Shown in pieces: positions 34,310 to 44,093 of a DNA stretch of 46,080 nt (within the stretch, counting starts at the first letter, position 1; every line of letters begins with the position of its first letter). Source of the DNA: Rhodoferax sp. (GTDB taxonomy: Bacteria; Pseudomonadota; Gammaproteobacteria; Burkholderiales; Burkholderiaceae_C). The DNA lies in assembly GCA_016790475.1 (NCBI GenBank), contig JAEUOX010000156.1, forward strand, positions 1 to 46,080, read 5' to 3'. Below the pieces are notes generated by a model, which did no database searches, was not told where the DNA came from, and saw only the letters and a program-made list of their open reading frames with translations. Position numbers and translations under genes: made by a program.

Positions 34310-35209
34310 TCAGTCCAGCACATGCAGCGGGATGTCCTGGGCGCAGGCCAGGGCATCGAGCTGGGCGCGGGTCTGGCCTTGCAGGAAGCGGGCGATGGCT
34401 TCGTGGGTCGCTGGATGGCGCAAATGCTCAGCGTCCCCCTGCGCCGCCAGGCCCGCAGCGGCGCACAGGCGGGCGGCGAAGTGCGGCTCCAGCGCGGCCA
34501 CAGCCACGCGGCCATCCTGGCAGGGGTAGATGCGGTAGCCCGCATGGGCGCCGCCCACGTCGCCCTGCGGGGTGGTCAGGCCCCAGTGCAGCGGCAGGGC
34601 CAGCCACTGTGCGGCCTCGGCCAGGCCCACTTCGATGCACACCCCAGCACCTTGCTGGCTGCGCGCCAGCAGGGCCTGCAGCACAGCCTCGCTGGCCACC
34701 AGTGCGCCCGCCATGTCGGCGAACAGGGTGGGCGGCGGCGCCTGCAGGCCTGCCAGCAACCCGGCTTCGGCCTGGTAGGTGAGGTCGTGGCCGGGTTCCT
34801 CGGCACGCTCGCCCAGCGCACCGACGATGCGTACCAGCGACAGCCGCGGGTAGCGCACCTGCAGCACTTCCCAGCCCAGCCCCAGCTTGGCCAGGGCCGA
34901 GGGGCGGAAGGACGTGATCAGCACATCGGTGCGTGCCAGTTCCGCGTGCAGTGCAGCCTGGCCTTCGTCGGTCTTGAGGTGGGCGTGCAGCACGCGCACA
35001 CCTTGGTGCAGGTCGGCATAGGCGGTGGGGCTGTAGATGCCCATGGGGTCGGCGCTGGCATGGCCCGGCGCAGGGGGCGGCTCCAGCTTGGTGCACTCGG
35101 CGCCCATGCGCGCGCAGCGCAGCAGGGCGGCAGGGCCGGGCAGGTTGAGCGCCAGGCTCAGGACGCGGGAGCCTTGCAGGGGCGTGGGGCGGGCGGCAGT
35201 GTGGGGCAT
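34310..35209 (-). CDS. CaiB/BaiF-type CoA-transferase, short form
   Basis: The protein (299 residues) belongs to the family III CoA-transferases, which move CoA between carboxylic acids, or racemise alpha-methylacyl-CoA. The N-terminus PLQGSRVLSLALNLPGPAALLRCARMGAECTKLEPP is the usual fold start. DVLITSFRPSALAKLGLGW is a strong family block, and the likely catalytic aspartate is in LFADMAGALVASEAVLQAL. It is about 100 residues shorter than most members, mainly in the middle linker after the first block and at the C-terminus. A dispersed repeat ends two bases before its start codon, and I see no ribosome site, so its expression may be odd. It may be co-transcribed with the cold-shock fusion gene. 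Confidence 0.8.
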   Translation of the reverse strand: MPHTAARPTPLQGSRVLSLALNLPGPAALLRCARMGAECTKLEPPPAPGHASADPMGIYSPTAYADLHQGVRVLHAHLKTDEGQAALHAELARTDVLITSFRPSALAKLGLGWEVLQVRYPRLSLVRIVGALGERAEEPGHDLTYQAEAGLLAGLQAPPPTLFADMAGALVASEAVLQALLARSQQGAGVCIEVGLAEAAQWLALPLHWGLTTPQGDVGGAHAGYRIYPCQDGRVAVAALEPHFAARLCAAAGLAAQGDAEHLRHPATHEAIARFLQGQTRAQLDALACAQDIPLHVLD

Positions 35210-35211
35210 GA

Positions 35212-35260
35212 TTGCTATAAATATAATAGCTGCTAACGCTTGATGGATGGGCGCTGGAGC
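35212..35260. repeat. Dispersed Comamonadaceae-type repeat
   Basis: The element begins with a small palindrome (GCTAT, seven bases, ATAGC at 35,214-35,230) followed by TGCTAACGCTTGATGGATGG and GCGCTGGAGC. I recognise this as a short AT/GC-mixed repeat spread through Comamonadaceae genomes. It lies between the aminotransferase terminator and the CoA-transferase start. A divergent relative occurs inside hscA at 43,042-43,098. Confidence 0.7.
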
Positions 35261-35269
35261 CGAACTTTG

Positions 35270-35297
35270 CTCAAAAAAAAGCCGCCCGCAGGCGGCT
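35270..35297 (-). terminator. Intrinsic terminator after the aminotransferase gene
   Basis: On the minus strand the stem GCCGCC / GGCGGC with a short loop is followed by eight T residues. It lies 36 bases after the aminotransferase stop on the same strand. Confidence 0.92.
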
Positions 35298-35332
35298 CGG
35301 GGTTGGCGCCATGGTAGCGCTGGGTGGCCGTG

Positions 35333-36529
35333 TTACACCACCTTGGCAATGGCCTGGCAGACGTAGTCGATGTTCTTGCTGTTGAGCGCGGCCACGCACA
35401 TGCGGCCGGTGTCGGTGCCGTACACGCCGAACTCGCTGCGCAGGCGCACCATCTGGTCCTTGGACAGGCCCGAGTAGCTGAACATGCCGATCTGGGTGGT
35501 GATGAAGGACATGTCCTGCTGCACGCCGGCGGCCTTGAGGCCATCCACCAGCTTCTGGCGCATGGCCTTGATGCGCACGCGCATCTCGCCCAGTTCCTGT
35601 TCCCACAGGGAGCGCAGTTCGGGGTTGCCCAGCACCGCGGCCACCACGGCGCCGCCGTGCGTGGGAGGGTTGGAGTAGTTGGTGCGGATCACGACCTTGA
35701 GCTGGCTCAGCACGCGGTCGGCTTCTTCCTTGTTCGATGCCACCACCGACAGGGCGCCCACGCGCTCGCCGTACAGGCTGAAGCTCTTGGAGAACGAGGT
35801 CGAGACAAAGATGTTGAGACCGGCGGCCACGAACTTGCCGACCACGGCGCCGTCTTCCTGGATGCCATGGCCAAAGCCCTGGTAGGCCATGTCCAGGAAC
35901 GCGGTCAGGCCCTTGGCCTTGACGGCGGCGATCACTTGGTCCCACTGCGCAGCCGTCAGGTCGTAGCCCGTGGGGTTGTGGCAGCAGGCGTGCAGCACGA
36001 CGATGGTGCCGGGCGCTGCGGCGTTCAGGTCGGCCAGCATGCCGTCGAAGTTGACCGAGCGCGTGGCGGCGTCGTAGTAGCGGTAGCTGCCCACTTCAAA
36101 GCCCGCGTTCTGGAAGATGGCGCGGTGGTTTTCCCAGCTCGGGTCGGAGATCAGCACCTTGGCCTGGGGGCTGATCTTCTTGAGGAAGTCGGAGCCGATC
36201 TTGAGGCCACCGGTGCCGCCAATGGCCTGCACCGTGGACACGCGGCCCGACTTCACCACATCGGAGTCGGCGCCGAACACCAGGGCCTTGACGGCGTTGT
36301 CGTAGGCCGCAATGCCGTCGATGGGCAGGTAGCCGCGCGGTGCGGCCTTGTCCATCAGGGCTTTTTCGGCGGCTTGCACGCAGGCCAGCAGCGGCAGCTT
36401 GCCGTTGTCGTCGAAGTACACGCCCACGCCCAGGTTGACCTTGTTGGGGTTGGTGTCGGCGTTGTATTGCTCGTTGAGACCCAGGATGGGGTCGCGGGGG
36501 GCCATTTCGACGGCGGAGAACAGAGACAT
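35333..36529 (-). CDS. tyrB: Aromatic amino acid/aspartate aminotransferase
   Basis: This class I aminotransferase (398 residues) transfers amino groups between aspartate or aromatic amino acids and 2-oxoglutarate. The PLP lysine is K248 in STSFSKSFSLYGERVG. W132 (DPSWENH), N185 (CCHNPTG), D213 and Y216 (DMAYQG) are the cofactor contacts, and GGTGGLKIGSDFLKK and RMCVAALNSKN complete the Ia-subgroup pattern shared by AspC and TyrB. It could be called aspC equally well; specificity is not decided by sequence. It is divergent from uvrB and has its own terminator. Confidence 0.88.
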   Translation of the reverse strand: MSLFSAVEMAPRDPILGLNEQYNADTNPNKVNLGVGVYFDDNGKLPLLACVQAAEKALMDKAAPRGYLPIDGIAAYDNAVKALVFGADSDVVKSGRVSTVQAIGGTGGLKIGSDFLKKISPQAKVLISDPSWENHRAIFQNAGFEVGSYRYYDAATRSVNFDGMLADLNAAAPGTIVVLHACCHNPTGYDLTAAQWDQVIAAVKAKGLTAFLDMAYQGFGHGIQEDGAVVGKFVAAGLNIFVSTSFSKSFSLYGERVGALSVVASNKEEADRVLSQLKVVIRTNYSNPPTHGGAVVAAVLGNPELRSLWEQELGEMRVRIKAMRQKLVDGLKAAGVQQDMSFITTQIGMFSYSGLSKDQMVRLRSEFGVYGTDTGRMCVAALNSKNIDYVCQAIAKVV

Positions 36530-36631
36530 GGAAAGTGTCCTTGGAGGGTAGAGGTGGCGGGCAAACCCCGGCTGCGGTAGGCTTTGGGGTTAACCCGAGA
36601 TTTTAGCGGCCCGCGCAGGTCGTATCGCACC

Positions 36632-38731
36632 ATGTCCACGCAAGAGACTCCCGCCGAGCCCGCCAAGGGGCAGTTTGTCCAGTTTCCCGGCTCGCCTTTC
36701 GAGCTGTACCAGCCGTACCCGCCTGCGGGCGACCAGCCCGGCGCCATCGATCAATTGGTGGAGGGCGTGATCGAGGGCGAGGTGTTCCAGACACTGCTGG
36801 GCGTGACCGGTTCGGGCAAGACCTTCACCATGGCCAATGTGATCGCCCGCCTGGGGCGCCCGGCCATCGTGTTCGCGCCCAACAAGACGCTGGCGGCCCA
36901 GCTCTACAGCGAGTTCCGCGAGTTCTTTCCGAAGAACGCGGTGGAATACTTCGTGAGCTATTACGACTATTACCAGCCCGAGGCCTATGTGCCCCAGCGC
37001 GATCTGTTCATTGAAAAGGACAGCGCCGTCAACGAGCACATCGAGCAGATGCGCCTGTCGTGCACCAAAAGCCTGCTGGAGCGCCGCGACGTGGTGATCG
37101 TGGCCACGGTGTCGGCCATCTACGGCATTGGCAACCCCGAGAGCTACCACCGCATGGTGATGACACTGCGCGCGGGCGACAAGCTGGGCCAGCGCGATGC
37201 CATTGCACAGCTCGTGCGCATGCAGTACCAGCGCAACGACATGGACTTTGCGCGCGGCAATTTCCGCGTGCGCGGCGACACCATCGACGTGTTCCCTGCC
37301 GAACACTCGGAGCTGGCCCTGCGCATCGAACTGTTCGATGACGAGATCGAGAGCCTGCAACTGTTTGACCCGCTGACGGGCCGCGTGCGCCAGAGTATTC
37401 CGCGCTTCACCGTGTACCCCAGCAGCCACTACGTCACGCCGCGCGATCAGGTGCTGCTGGCGGTCGAATCCATCAAGGCCGAGTTGGCAGAGAGACTGAA
37501 GCAACTGCTGGCCGACGGCAAGCTCGTGGAGGCCCAGCGCCTGGAGCAGCGCACGCGCTTTGACCTGGAGATGCTCAGCGAAGTGGGGCACTGCAAGGGC
37601 ATCGAGAACTACTCGCGCCACCTGTCGGGCAGCCAGCCGGGCGAAGCACCCAGCACGCTGACCGACTATTTGCCACGCGATGCGATCATGTTCCTGGACG
37701 AGAGCCACCAGATGATTGGCCAGCTCAACGCCATGTACAACGGCGACCGCCAGCGCAAGACCACGCTGGTGGAATACGGCTTTCGGCTGCCCAGCGCGCT
37801 GGACAACCGGCCGCTCAAGTTCGAGGAGTTCGAGCAGCGCATGCGCCAGGTGGTGTTCGTCTCGGCCACGCCGGCCGACTACGAAAAGCAGCACGCCGGC
37901 CAGGTGGTGGAGCAAGTGGTGCGGCCCACGGGCCTGGTGGACCCCGAGGTGGAGGTGCGCCCAGCCACCCATCAGGTGGACGATGTGCTGCAGGAGATCC
38001 GCATTCGCAGCGAGCGGCGCGAGCGCGTGCTCGTGACCACGCTGACCAAGCGCATGGCCGAGCAGCTCACCGACTACCTCACCGACAACGGTGTGAAGGT
38101 GCGTTACCTGCATTCCGATGTGGACACGGTGGAGCGCGTGGAAATCATCCGCGACCTGCGCCTGGGTGCATTCGACGTGCTGGTGGGCATCAACCTGCTG
38201 CGCGAGGGCCTGGACATCCCCGAGGTGTCGCTGGTGGCCATTCTGGATGCGGACAAGGAGGGCTTTTTGCGTTCCGAACGCAGCCTGATCCAGACCATCG
38301 GCCGCGCGGCGCGCAACCTCTCAGGCAAGGCGATTCTGTACGCCGACCGGGTGACCGACTCCATGGCGCGGGCCATCGGCGAAACCGAGCGCCGGCGCGC
38401 CAGGCAGATTGCCTTCAACGCCGAGCATGGCATCACACCGCGCAGCATCGTCAAGCAGGTGCGCGACCTGATCGATGGGGTGTACAGCGAGAAGGCCGGC
38501 AAGGACGCCGAGCGCCTGGAGCAGGAGGCGCTGCAGCGCGCGCGCGTGGAGGACATGTCCGAGAAAGACATTGCCCGCGAGATCAAGCGCCTGGAGAAGC
38601 AGATGCTGGAACACGCGCGCAACCTCGAATTCGAGCAGGCGGCGCGCGTGCGCGACCAGTTGGCGCGCCTCAAGGACCAGGCTTTTGGTGCCCATGGGCA
38701 GGACAATGTCCCCAGGCTTGCTGAGGAATAA
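36632..38731 (+). CDS. uvrB: Excinuclease ABC subunit B
   Basis: UvrB (699 residues) is the helicase-like damage-verification subunit of nucleotide excision repair. Walker A is GVTGSGKT at 57-64. The beta-hairpin region [21 protein letters not shown], motif II DESH, the SATPADYE block and helicase motifs V-VI ([23 protein letters not shown]) are all present. A UVR motif ([29 protein letters not shown]) ends the protein. The start ATG at 36,632 fits the common N-terminal extension before [15 protein letters not shown] found no LexA-like CTGT-N8-ACAG box in the 100 bases upstream. Confidence 0.96.
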   Translation: MSTQETPAEPAKGQFVQFPGSPFELYQPYPPAGDQPGAIDQLVEGVIEGEVFQTLLGVTGSGKTFTMANVIARLGRPAIVFAPNKTLAAQLYSEFREFFPKNAVEYFVSYYDYYQPEAYVPQRDLFIEKDSAVNEHIEQMRLSCTKSLLERRDVVIVATVSAIYGIGNPESYHRMVMTLRAGDKLGQRDAIAQLVRMQYQRNDMDFARGNFRVRGDTIDVFPAEHSELALRIELFDDEIESLQLFDPLTGRVRQSIPRFTVYPSSHYVTPRDQVLLAVESIKAELAERLKQLLADGKLVEAQRLEQRTRFDLEMLSEVGHCKGIENYSRHLSGSQPGEAPSTLTDYLPRDAIMFLDESHQMIGQLNAMYNGDRQRKTTLVEYGFRLPSALDNRPLKFEEFEQRMRQVVFVSATPADYEKQHAGQVVEQVVRPTGLVDPEVEVRPATHQVDDVLQEIRIRSERRERVLVTTLTKRMAEQLTDYLTDNGVKVRYLHSDVDTVERVEIIRDLRLGAFDVLVGINLLREGLDIPEVSLVAILDADKEGFLRSERSLIQTIGRAARNLSGKAILYADRVTDSMARAIGETERRRARQIAFNAEHGITPRSIVKQVRDLIDGVYSEKAGKDAERLEQEALQRARVEDMSEKDIAREIKRLEKQMLEHARNLEFEQAARVRDQLARLKDQAFGAHGQDNVPRLAEE

Positions 38732-38776
38732 CAGGGTATTGCAACTTTTGCGGCGAATTGCGACCAAAGAGTTTAC

Positions 38777-38811
38777 TTACCCGACAAAAATAATCTGGAA
38801 TCTGGTACAAT
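38777..38811 (+). promoter_or_regulatory. iscR promoter with IscR type 1-like operator
   Basis: A 25-base site at 38,777-38,801 matches the E. coli IscR type 1 consensus at about 18 of 25 positions, with both half-sites recognisable (TTACCCGAC and ATCTGGAAT). It overlaps a likely -35 region. An extended -10 (TGGTACAAT) ends at 38,811. It lies about 150 bases before iscR, so the operon is probably repressed by holo-IscR. Confidence 0.65.
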
Positions 38812-38959
38812 TTGCCACACAAACAGAACAAACCCCACGCAAATGAAGGGTCTGCCAATCCGCGGGGCGGGGCAGAAAAAAGGGCGGAGACGGGACCTGC
38901 AGGCCATGAACCTTGCGGGCAATTCATGAACCAACAAGCCACACAACAAGGAGCTTGCG
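38812..38959 (+). other. Long leader of the isc operon
   Basis: The roughly 150-base leader between the -10 element and iscR holds no supported gene. It has a G-rich segment (GCGGGGCGGGGC) and ends with AAGGAG seven bases before the iscR ATG. A small-RNA target or structured element is possible, but I see no defined motif. Confidence 0.4.
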
Positions 38960-39496
38960 ATGCGTCTCACCACCAAAGGCCGTTTTGCGGTCACCGCCAT
39001 GATCGATCTGGCCCTGCGTCAGAACAATGGGCCTGTCACCCTGGCCGCCATCAGCCAACGCCAGCGCATTTCGCTGTCGTACCTGGAACAACTCTTTGGC
39101 AAGCTGCGCCGCCATGAACTGGTCGAGTCCACCCGGGGCCCGGGGGGCGGCTACACCTTGGCACGCAAGGCGGCTGAAATCACCATTGCCGACATCATCG
39201 TCTCGGTCGATGAGCCCATTGACGCCACCCAGTGCGGCGGCAAGGAAAACTGCGGTGGCGATGGCAGCCGCTGCATGACCCACGACCTGTGGGCCACCCT
39301 CAACCAGCGTGTGGTCGAGTTTTTGGACTCTGTCACGTTGCAAAAGCTGGTGGACGACCAACTGGCCCGCGGCCTGCAGGTGGAAGACAAGCCGGCAGCG
39401 CGCCGTGCCATCTCCACCACGCCGGTGGTCAAACCCATCCGCGTCAACGCGCCCAATTCCGTGTTTGCCCTGGGCAACGTTTTCGCCAAATCCTGA
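38960..39496 (+). CDS. iscR: Fe-S cluster regulator IscR
   Basis: IscR (178 residues) is a winged-helix Rrf2 regulator that senses [2Fe-2S] supply and controls this operon. The HTH spans MRLTTKGRFAVTAMIDLAL and RISLSYLEQLFGKLRRHELVESTRGPGGGYTL. Cluster ligands are C92, C98 and C105 with H108 (QCGGKENCGGDGSRCMTH); there is one residue more between the last two cysteines than in E. coli. An IscR-like operator lies upstream. It is the first gene of iscRSUA-hscBA-fdx. Confidence 0.95.
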   Translation: MRLTTKGRFAVTAMIDLALRQNNGPVTLAAISQRQRISLSYLEQLFGKLRRHELVESTRGPGGGYTLARKAAEITIADIIVSVDEPIDATQCGGKENCGGDGSRCMTHDLWATLNQRVVEFLDSVTLQKLVDDQLARGLQVEDKPAARRAISTTPVVKPIRVNAPNSVFALGNVFAKS

Positions 39497-39612
39497 TTGA
39501 CGTGCAGGCCGGGTGAAGGCCCCCACGGCCATCAGGGTCGTGCGTGCCTTTGCCTGCGGCAGACTGCACTAGCGTCGAGAATTGCCAGCCAGAACCCCAC
39601 ACTGAGCCAGCC

Positions 39613-40833
39613 ATGGACATGACACCGCACTTTCCCATCTATCTTGACTATGGCGCTACCACGCCGGTCGATCCGCGCGTAGCGGACGCCATGATCCCCT
39701 GGTTGCGCGAGCATTTCGGCAACCCCGCATCGCGCAGCCACGCCTGGGGCTGGGAGGCGGAGGAGGCCGTCGAGAAGGCTCGCACCCAGGTGGCCGACCT
39801 GATCGGCGCCGACCCGCGCGAGATCGTCTGGACCAGCGGTGCCACCGAATCCAACAACCTCGCCATCAAGGGCGCGGGCCATTTCTACCAAGGCAAGGGC
39901 AAGCACCTCGTCACCGTCAAGACCGAGCACAAGGCTGTGCTCGACACCATGCGCGAGATGGAGCGCCAAGGCTTTGAGGTCACCTACCTCGAAGTGCAGG
40001 AAAACGGTCTGCTTGACCTGGATGCCTTCAAGGCGGCCCTGCGTCCGGACACGATTCTGGTCAGCGTCATGTTCGTGAACAACGAGATTGGCGTGATCCA
40101 GGACATTCCCGCCATCGGCGCGATGTGCCGTGAGAAGGGCATCCTCCTCCACGTGGACGCAGCCCAGGCCACCGGCAAGGTGGAGATTGACCTCAAGACC
40201 CTGCCTGTCGATTTGATGAGCCTGGCCTCGCACAAGACCTACGGGCCCAAGGGCATTGGTGCCTTGTACGTGCGTCGCAAGCCGCGCGTGCGCCTGGAGG
40301 CGCAAATGCACGGTGGTGGCCATGAGCGCGGCATGCGTTCGGGCACGTTGCCCACCCACCAGATCGTGGGCATGGGCGAGGCCTTCCGCCTGGCGCGCGA
40401 GGAAATGGCGCAAGACCTGGCCAAGGCCCGTGCGCTGCAAAAGCGCCTGCTGGACGGGCTGAGCGACCTCGAGCAGGTGTTCGTCAATGGCGACCTCACG
40501 CGTCGCGTGCCGCACAACCTGAACATGAGTTTCAACTACGTCGAGGGCGAGTCGCTGATCATGGGCATCAAGGGCCTGGCGGTGTCCTCGGGTTCTGCCT
40601 GCACCTCGGCCAGTCTGGAGCCCAGCTATGTGCTGCGCGCCCTGGGCCGCAGCGACGAGCTTGCCCACAGCAGCCTGCGCATGACCATTGGCCGTTTCAC
40701 CACCGAGGAAGAGATCGACTACGCGATTGCCACCATCCGCGAGAACGTGGCCAAGCTGCGCGAGTTGAGCCCCCTGTGGGAGATGTACCAGGACGGCGTG
40801 GATCTCAATTCCATCCAGTGGGCTGCCCATTGA
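39613..40833 (+). CDS. iscS: Cysteine desulfurase IscS
   Basis: IscS (406 residues) takes sulfur from cysteine for Fe-S assembly and tRNA thiolation. The PLP lysine is K208 ([14 protein letters not shown]) and the persulfide cysteine is C330 in [17 protein letters not shown], the class I loop. I chose the ATG at 39,613, which gives the standard [15 protein letters not shown] start. It follows iscR by 116 bases and precedes iscU by 39. Confidence 0.96.
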   Translation: MDMTPHFPIYLDYGATTPVDPRVADAMIPWLREHFGNPASRSHAWGWEAEEAVEKARTQVADLIGADPREIVWTSGATESNNLAIKGAGHFYQGKGKHLVTVKTEHKAVLDTMREMERQGFEVTYLEVQENGLLDLDAFKAALRPDTILVSVMFVNNEIGVIQDIPAIGAMCREKGILLHVDAAQATGKVEIDLKTLPVDLMSLASHKTYGPKGIGALYVRRKPRVRLEAQMHGGGHERGMRSGTLPTHQIVGMGEAFRLAREEMAQDLAKARALQKRLLDGLSDLEQVFVNGDLTRRVPHNLNMSFNYVEGESLIMGIKGLAVSSGSACTSASLEPSYVLRALGRSDELAHSSLRMTIGRFTTEEEIDYAIATIRENVAKLRELSPLWEMYQDGVDLNSIQWAAH

Positions 40834-40872
40834 GGCCGCACCCCACCGCAACCCATCGATGAGGTAAACACC

Positions 40873-41271
40873 ATGGCTTACTCCGAAAAAGTGATTGACC
40901 ATTACGAGCACCCGCGCAATGTGGGCTCGTTCGACAAGGGCGACGACAGCGTGGGCACCGGCATGGTCGGTGCGCCTGCCTGCGGCGACGTGATGAAGCT
41001 GCAGATCAAGGTCAACCCCGAGACGGGCGTGATCGAGGACGCGCGCTTCAAGACCTACGGATGTGGCTCGGCCATCGCCTCGTCGTCGCTGGTGACCGAA
41101 TGGGTCAAGGGCAAGACGCTGGACGAGGCCGCGGCGCTCAAGAACAGCCAGATCGCTGAAGAGCTGGCGCTTCCGCCGGTCAAGATCCACTGCTCCATCC
41201 TGGCCGAAGACGCCATCAAGGCAGCTGTCAACGACTACCGCACCAAACACGCCAGCACCACGGCGGCATGA
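40873..41271 (+). CDS. iscU: Fe-S scaffold protein IscU
   Basis: IscU (132 residues) is the scaffold for new [2Fe-2S] clusters. The three ligand cysteines are C37 (GAPACGDV), C64 (TYGCGSAIAS) and C107 (KIHCSIL), with the conserved D39. LPPVK at 100-104 is the HscA-binding motif. GAGGTAA precedes the ATG. It lies between iscS and iscA. Confidence 0.96.
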   Translation: MAYSEKVIDHYEHPRNVGSFDKGDDSVGTGMVGAPACGDVMKLQIKVNPETGVIEDARFKTYGCGSAIASSSLVTEWVKGKTLDEAAALKNSQIAEELALPPVKIHCSILAEDAIKAAVNDYRTKHASTTAA

Positions 41272-41277
41272 GACACC

Positions 41278-41601
41278 ATGGCCATCACAATGACTGAAGC
41301 GGCAGCCCGGCATGTCAGCCGTTACCTGTCGCGCAGGGGCAAGGGGCTGGGCGTGCGCTTGGGTGTCAAGACCAGCGGCTGCTCGGGCCTGGCCTACAAG
41401 CTCGAGTATGTGGACGAAGCCGAGCCCGGAGACATCGTTTTTGAGCAGCATGGCGTCAAACTGCTGATCGACCCCAAGAGCCTGGCCTACATCGACGGCA
41501 CGGAACTCGACTTCGTCCGCGAAGGCTTGAACGAGGGCTTTCGCTTCAGCAACCCCAACGAGCGCGACCGCTGCGGCTGCGGCGAGAGCTTCCGGGTCTG
41601 A
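41278..41601 (+). CDS. iscA: Fe-S assembly protein IscA
   Basis: IscA (107 residues) is an A-type carrier that binds iron or Fe-S clusters. The three cysteines are C35 (TSGCSGLAY), C99 and C101 (RCGCGESF). It starts six bases after the iscU stop and is followed by hscB after 18 bases. Confidence 0.95.
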   Translation: MAITMTEAAARHVSRYLSRRGKGLGVRLGVKTSGCSGLAYKLEYVDEAEPGDIVFEQHGVKLLIDPKSLAYIDGTELDFVREGLNEGFRFSNPNERDRCGCGESFRV

Positions 41602-41619
41602 GCGGCTGCGGGCTTTGAT

Positions 41620-42138
41620 GTGAACCTGCAGTCGGACGATTTCACGCTGTTTGGCCTGCCCCGGCGCTTTGCGCAGGAGCGGGCCGACATTGATGCGCGC
41701 TGGAAGGATCTGCAGCGCCAGGCGCACCCCGATCGACACGCCCAGCATGGCACGGCGGCGCAGCGCGTGGCCATGCAGTGGTCAGTGCGCATCAACGAAG
41801 CCTACCAGCGCCTCAAGGACCCGCTCAAGCGCGCTGCCTACCTGTGCGAACTGGGCGGTGCCCCCATTGGTGCCGAGGACAACACGGCCATGCCTGCCGC
41901 CTTTCTGATGCAGCAGATGGAGTGGCGCGAAGCGCTGGACGAGGCGCAAGGCGCGAGCGACATCGACGCCCTGGATGCCCAGGTGCGTGCGGCCCGCCAG
42001 CAGGCCCTGGCACGCTGCGGCGAACTGCTGGACGGTGCGCAGGACTACGCTGCGGCCGCAGCCCAGGTGCGGGCGCTGATGTTCATCGAGCGTTTTGCGC
42101 GCGACATCGATCGCCGCCTGGAACAACTGGGACAATAG
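41620..42138 (+). CDS. hscB: Fe-S co-chaperone HscB (J-domain)
   Basis: HscB (172 residues) is the J-type co-chaperone that brings IscU to HscA. The J domain spans about 1-75, with the HPD motif at 36-38 (QAHPDRH). The C-terminal three-helix IscU-binding domain follows from about 90. The start is GTG at 41,620; a nearby ATG two bases earlier is out of frame. No clear ribosome site is visible, so coupling with iscA may help. hscA follows after 68 bases. Confidence 0.92.
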   Translation: MNLQSDDFTLFGLPRRFAQERADIDARWKDLQRQAHPDRHAQHGTAAQRVAMQWSVRINEAYQRLKDPLKRAAYLCELGGAPIGAEDNTAMPAAFLMQQMEWREALDEAQGASDIDALDAQVRAARQQALARCGELLDGAQDYAAAAAQVRALMFIERFARDIDRRLEQLGQ

Positions 42139-42206
42139 CGCCCGCATCCATCCGCCGACTGCCATCTGACCAGTGCAGCGGCTTTTCACAGAATTACCAA
42201 GCACTC

Positions 42207-44069
42207 ATGGCGCTGCTGCAGATTTCCGAACCCGGCCAATCGGCCGATCCCCACCAGCGTCGCATTGCCGTGGGCATAGACCTGGGCACCACGCACTCGC
42301 TGGTCGCTGCCGTGCGCCATGGCATGGCCGAATGCCTGCCCGACGAAGAGGGCCGGGTGCTGTTGCCCTCGGTGGTGCGGTACCTTGCCGGAGGCGGGCG
42401 GCAGATCGGTCACAGTGCTGTGCAATTGCAGGAGCAGGACGCAGCCAACACCATTGCATCGGCCAAACGCCTGATGGGACGGGGGCGAGGCGACATCGCC
42501 GGTGCGCAGCAACTGCCCTACGCCTTGGTGGATTCCGAGCACGGCGGCATGGTGGGCATCGCCACGGCGGACGGCATCAAGTCGCCTGTGGAAGTCAGCG
42601 CCGAAATCCTGGCCAAGCTGCGCCAGCGCGCCGAAGATACCTTCAACGAAGACCTGTACGGCGCGGTCATCACCGTGCCGGCCTACTTTGACGATGCCCA
42701 GCGTCAGGCCACCAAGGACGCCGCACAGCTTGCGGGCCTGAACCTGCTGCGTCTCATCAATGAGCCCACGGCAGCGGCCATAGCCTACGGGCTGGACAAC
42801 GCCAGCGAAGGCATTTACGCCGTGTACGACCTGGGTGGAGGCACGTTCGACATTTCCATCCTGCGGCTCGCGCAGGGCGTGTTCGAGGTGCTCGCCACCG
42901 GGGGTGACTCCGCCCTGGGCGGTGACGACTACGATGCCGCGCTCGCGCAATGGGTGCTGGCCCAGCAGGGCGTGCAGGTGCAGTCTGCGGCCGACAAGGC
43001 CGCTGTGCGTGCGGCCGCACGCGCCTGCAAGGAAGCCTTGAGTGCTACTGAAATAGTAGCGTTCAGCGCAGAATTGGTGGGCGCTAGCGTTCAATTTAAT
43101 GTTAAAAAATCAGATTTTGAAGCAGTGACGGCACCGTTGACCGCGCGCTCCATGGCCGCGATACGCCGCACCTTGCGCGACGCCGGCCTGCAGCCCGACG
43201 AAGTGCAAGGTGTGGTCATGGTGGGCGGCTCCACACGCATGCCGCAGGTGCGCCAGGCGGTGGCGCAGTTCTTTGGCCGCGAGCCGCTGATCAACCTCAA
43301 TCCCGACGAGGTAGTGGCCTTGGGCGCTGCCATCCAGGCCAACCAGTTGGCGGGCAACAATGCCAATGGCGACCTGCTGCTGCTGGACGTGATCCCGCTG
43401 TCGCTGGGCATAGAAACCATGGGCGGGCTGGTGGAGCGCATCGTCTCGCGCAACGAAACCATTCCCACGGCCAAGGCTCAGGATTTCACCACCTACAAGG
43501 ACGGGCAGACCGCCATGGCCATCCATGTGCTGCAGGGCGAGCGCGACCTGGTGCAGGACTGCCGCAGTCTGGCCCGCTTTGAGCTGCGCGGCATTCCTCC
43601 CATGGCAGCCGGTGCAGCGCGCATCCGCGTCACCTTCACCATCGATGCCGACGGCTTGCTCAACGTGAGCGCAAAGGAGCAGACCAGTGGTGTGGAAGCG
43701 CGTGTGGACGTCAAACCCAGCTACGGCCTGAGCGACGAGCAGATCGCCCGCATGCTGCAAGAGAGCTTTGCCACCGCCCAGCAAGACATCCAGGCCCGAG
43801 CGCTGGCCGAGGCGCGCGTGGAGGCCGACCGCATGCTGCTGGCCACGCAAAGCGCGCTGGACGCCGATGGCGACCTGCTCAGCGACGACGAACGCACCCA
43901 TATCGATGCGCTCATGCAAGCCTTGCGCCTGCAAGCTGCAGTGGCCGACGCCCCGGCCCTGGAGGCCGCAACCCAGGCCCTGGCCAAGGGCACCGAGGCC
44001 TTTGCCGCGCAGCGCATGAACCGCGGCATCCGCAAGGCCCTGGCGGGCCAGAATGTGCGGACCCTGTAA
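42207..44069 (+). CDS. hscA: Fe-S chaperone HscA (Hsp70 family) with in-frame repeat
   Basis: HscA (620 residues) is the specialised Hsp70 that acts on IscU with HscB. ATPase signatures are [13 protein letters not shown]-like at the start, [16 protein letters not shown] and [16 protein letters not shown]. The substrate-binding domain begins near [16 protein letters not shown]. Residues about 279-306 (DNA 43,042-43,126) are unusually AT-rich and their DNA resembles the dispersed repeat at 35,212-35,260; the frame is kept and the protein length is normal. The ATG at 42,207 is the natural start; longer readings overlap hscB. Confidence 0.95.
   Translation: MALLQISEPGQSADPHQRRIAVGIDLGTTHSLVAAVRHGMAECLPDEEGRVLLPSVVRYLAGGGRQIGHSAVQLQEQDAANTIASAKRLMGRGRGDIAGAQQLPYALVDSEHGGMVGIATADGIKSPVEVSAEILAKLRQRAEDTFNEDLYGAVITVPAYFDDAQRQATKDAAQLAGLNLLRLINEPTAAAIAYGLDNASEGIYAVYDLGGGTFDISILRLAQGVFEVLATGGDSALGGDDYDAALAQWVLAQQGVQVQSAADKAAVRAAARACKEALSATEIVAFSAELVGASVQFNVKKSDFEAVTAPLTARSMAAIRRTLRDAGLQPDEVQGVVMVGGSTRMPQVRQAVAQFFGREPLINLNPDEVVALGAAIQANQLAGNNANGDLLLLDVIPLSLGIETMGGLVERIVSRNETIPTAKAQDFTTYKDGQTAMAIHVLQGERDLVQDCRSLARFELRGIPPMAAGAARIRVTFTIDADGLLNVSAKEQTSGVEARVDVKPSYGLSDEQIARMLQESFATAQQDIQARALAEARVEADRMLLATQSALDADGDLLSDDERTHIDALMQALRLQAAVADAPALEAATQALAKGTEAFAAQRMNRGIRKALAGQNVRTL
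43042..43126 (+). repeat. Dispersed-repeat-like segment inside hscA
   Basis: GCTAC, seven bases, GTAGC (43,044-43,060) followed by CGCAGAATTGGTGGGCGCTA parallels the intergenic repeat at 35,214-35,256 in order and spacing (small palindrome, then a CGC-n-GAT-n-GGTGGGCGCT-like core). The following bases to 43,126 are strikingly AT-rich for this genome (TTTAATGTTAAAAAATCAG). It is translated in frame as [20 protein letters not shown] and onward. Confidence 0.6.
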
Positions 44070-44093
44070 AAAAACTTGATCGTTCCACGCGCC

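Noticed and set aside
36530-36631. LexA operator upstream of uvrB
   Set aside because: No CTGT-N8-ACAG pattern was found. A GGTTAACC palindrome near 36,588 is too short to call a regulator site.
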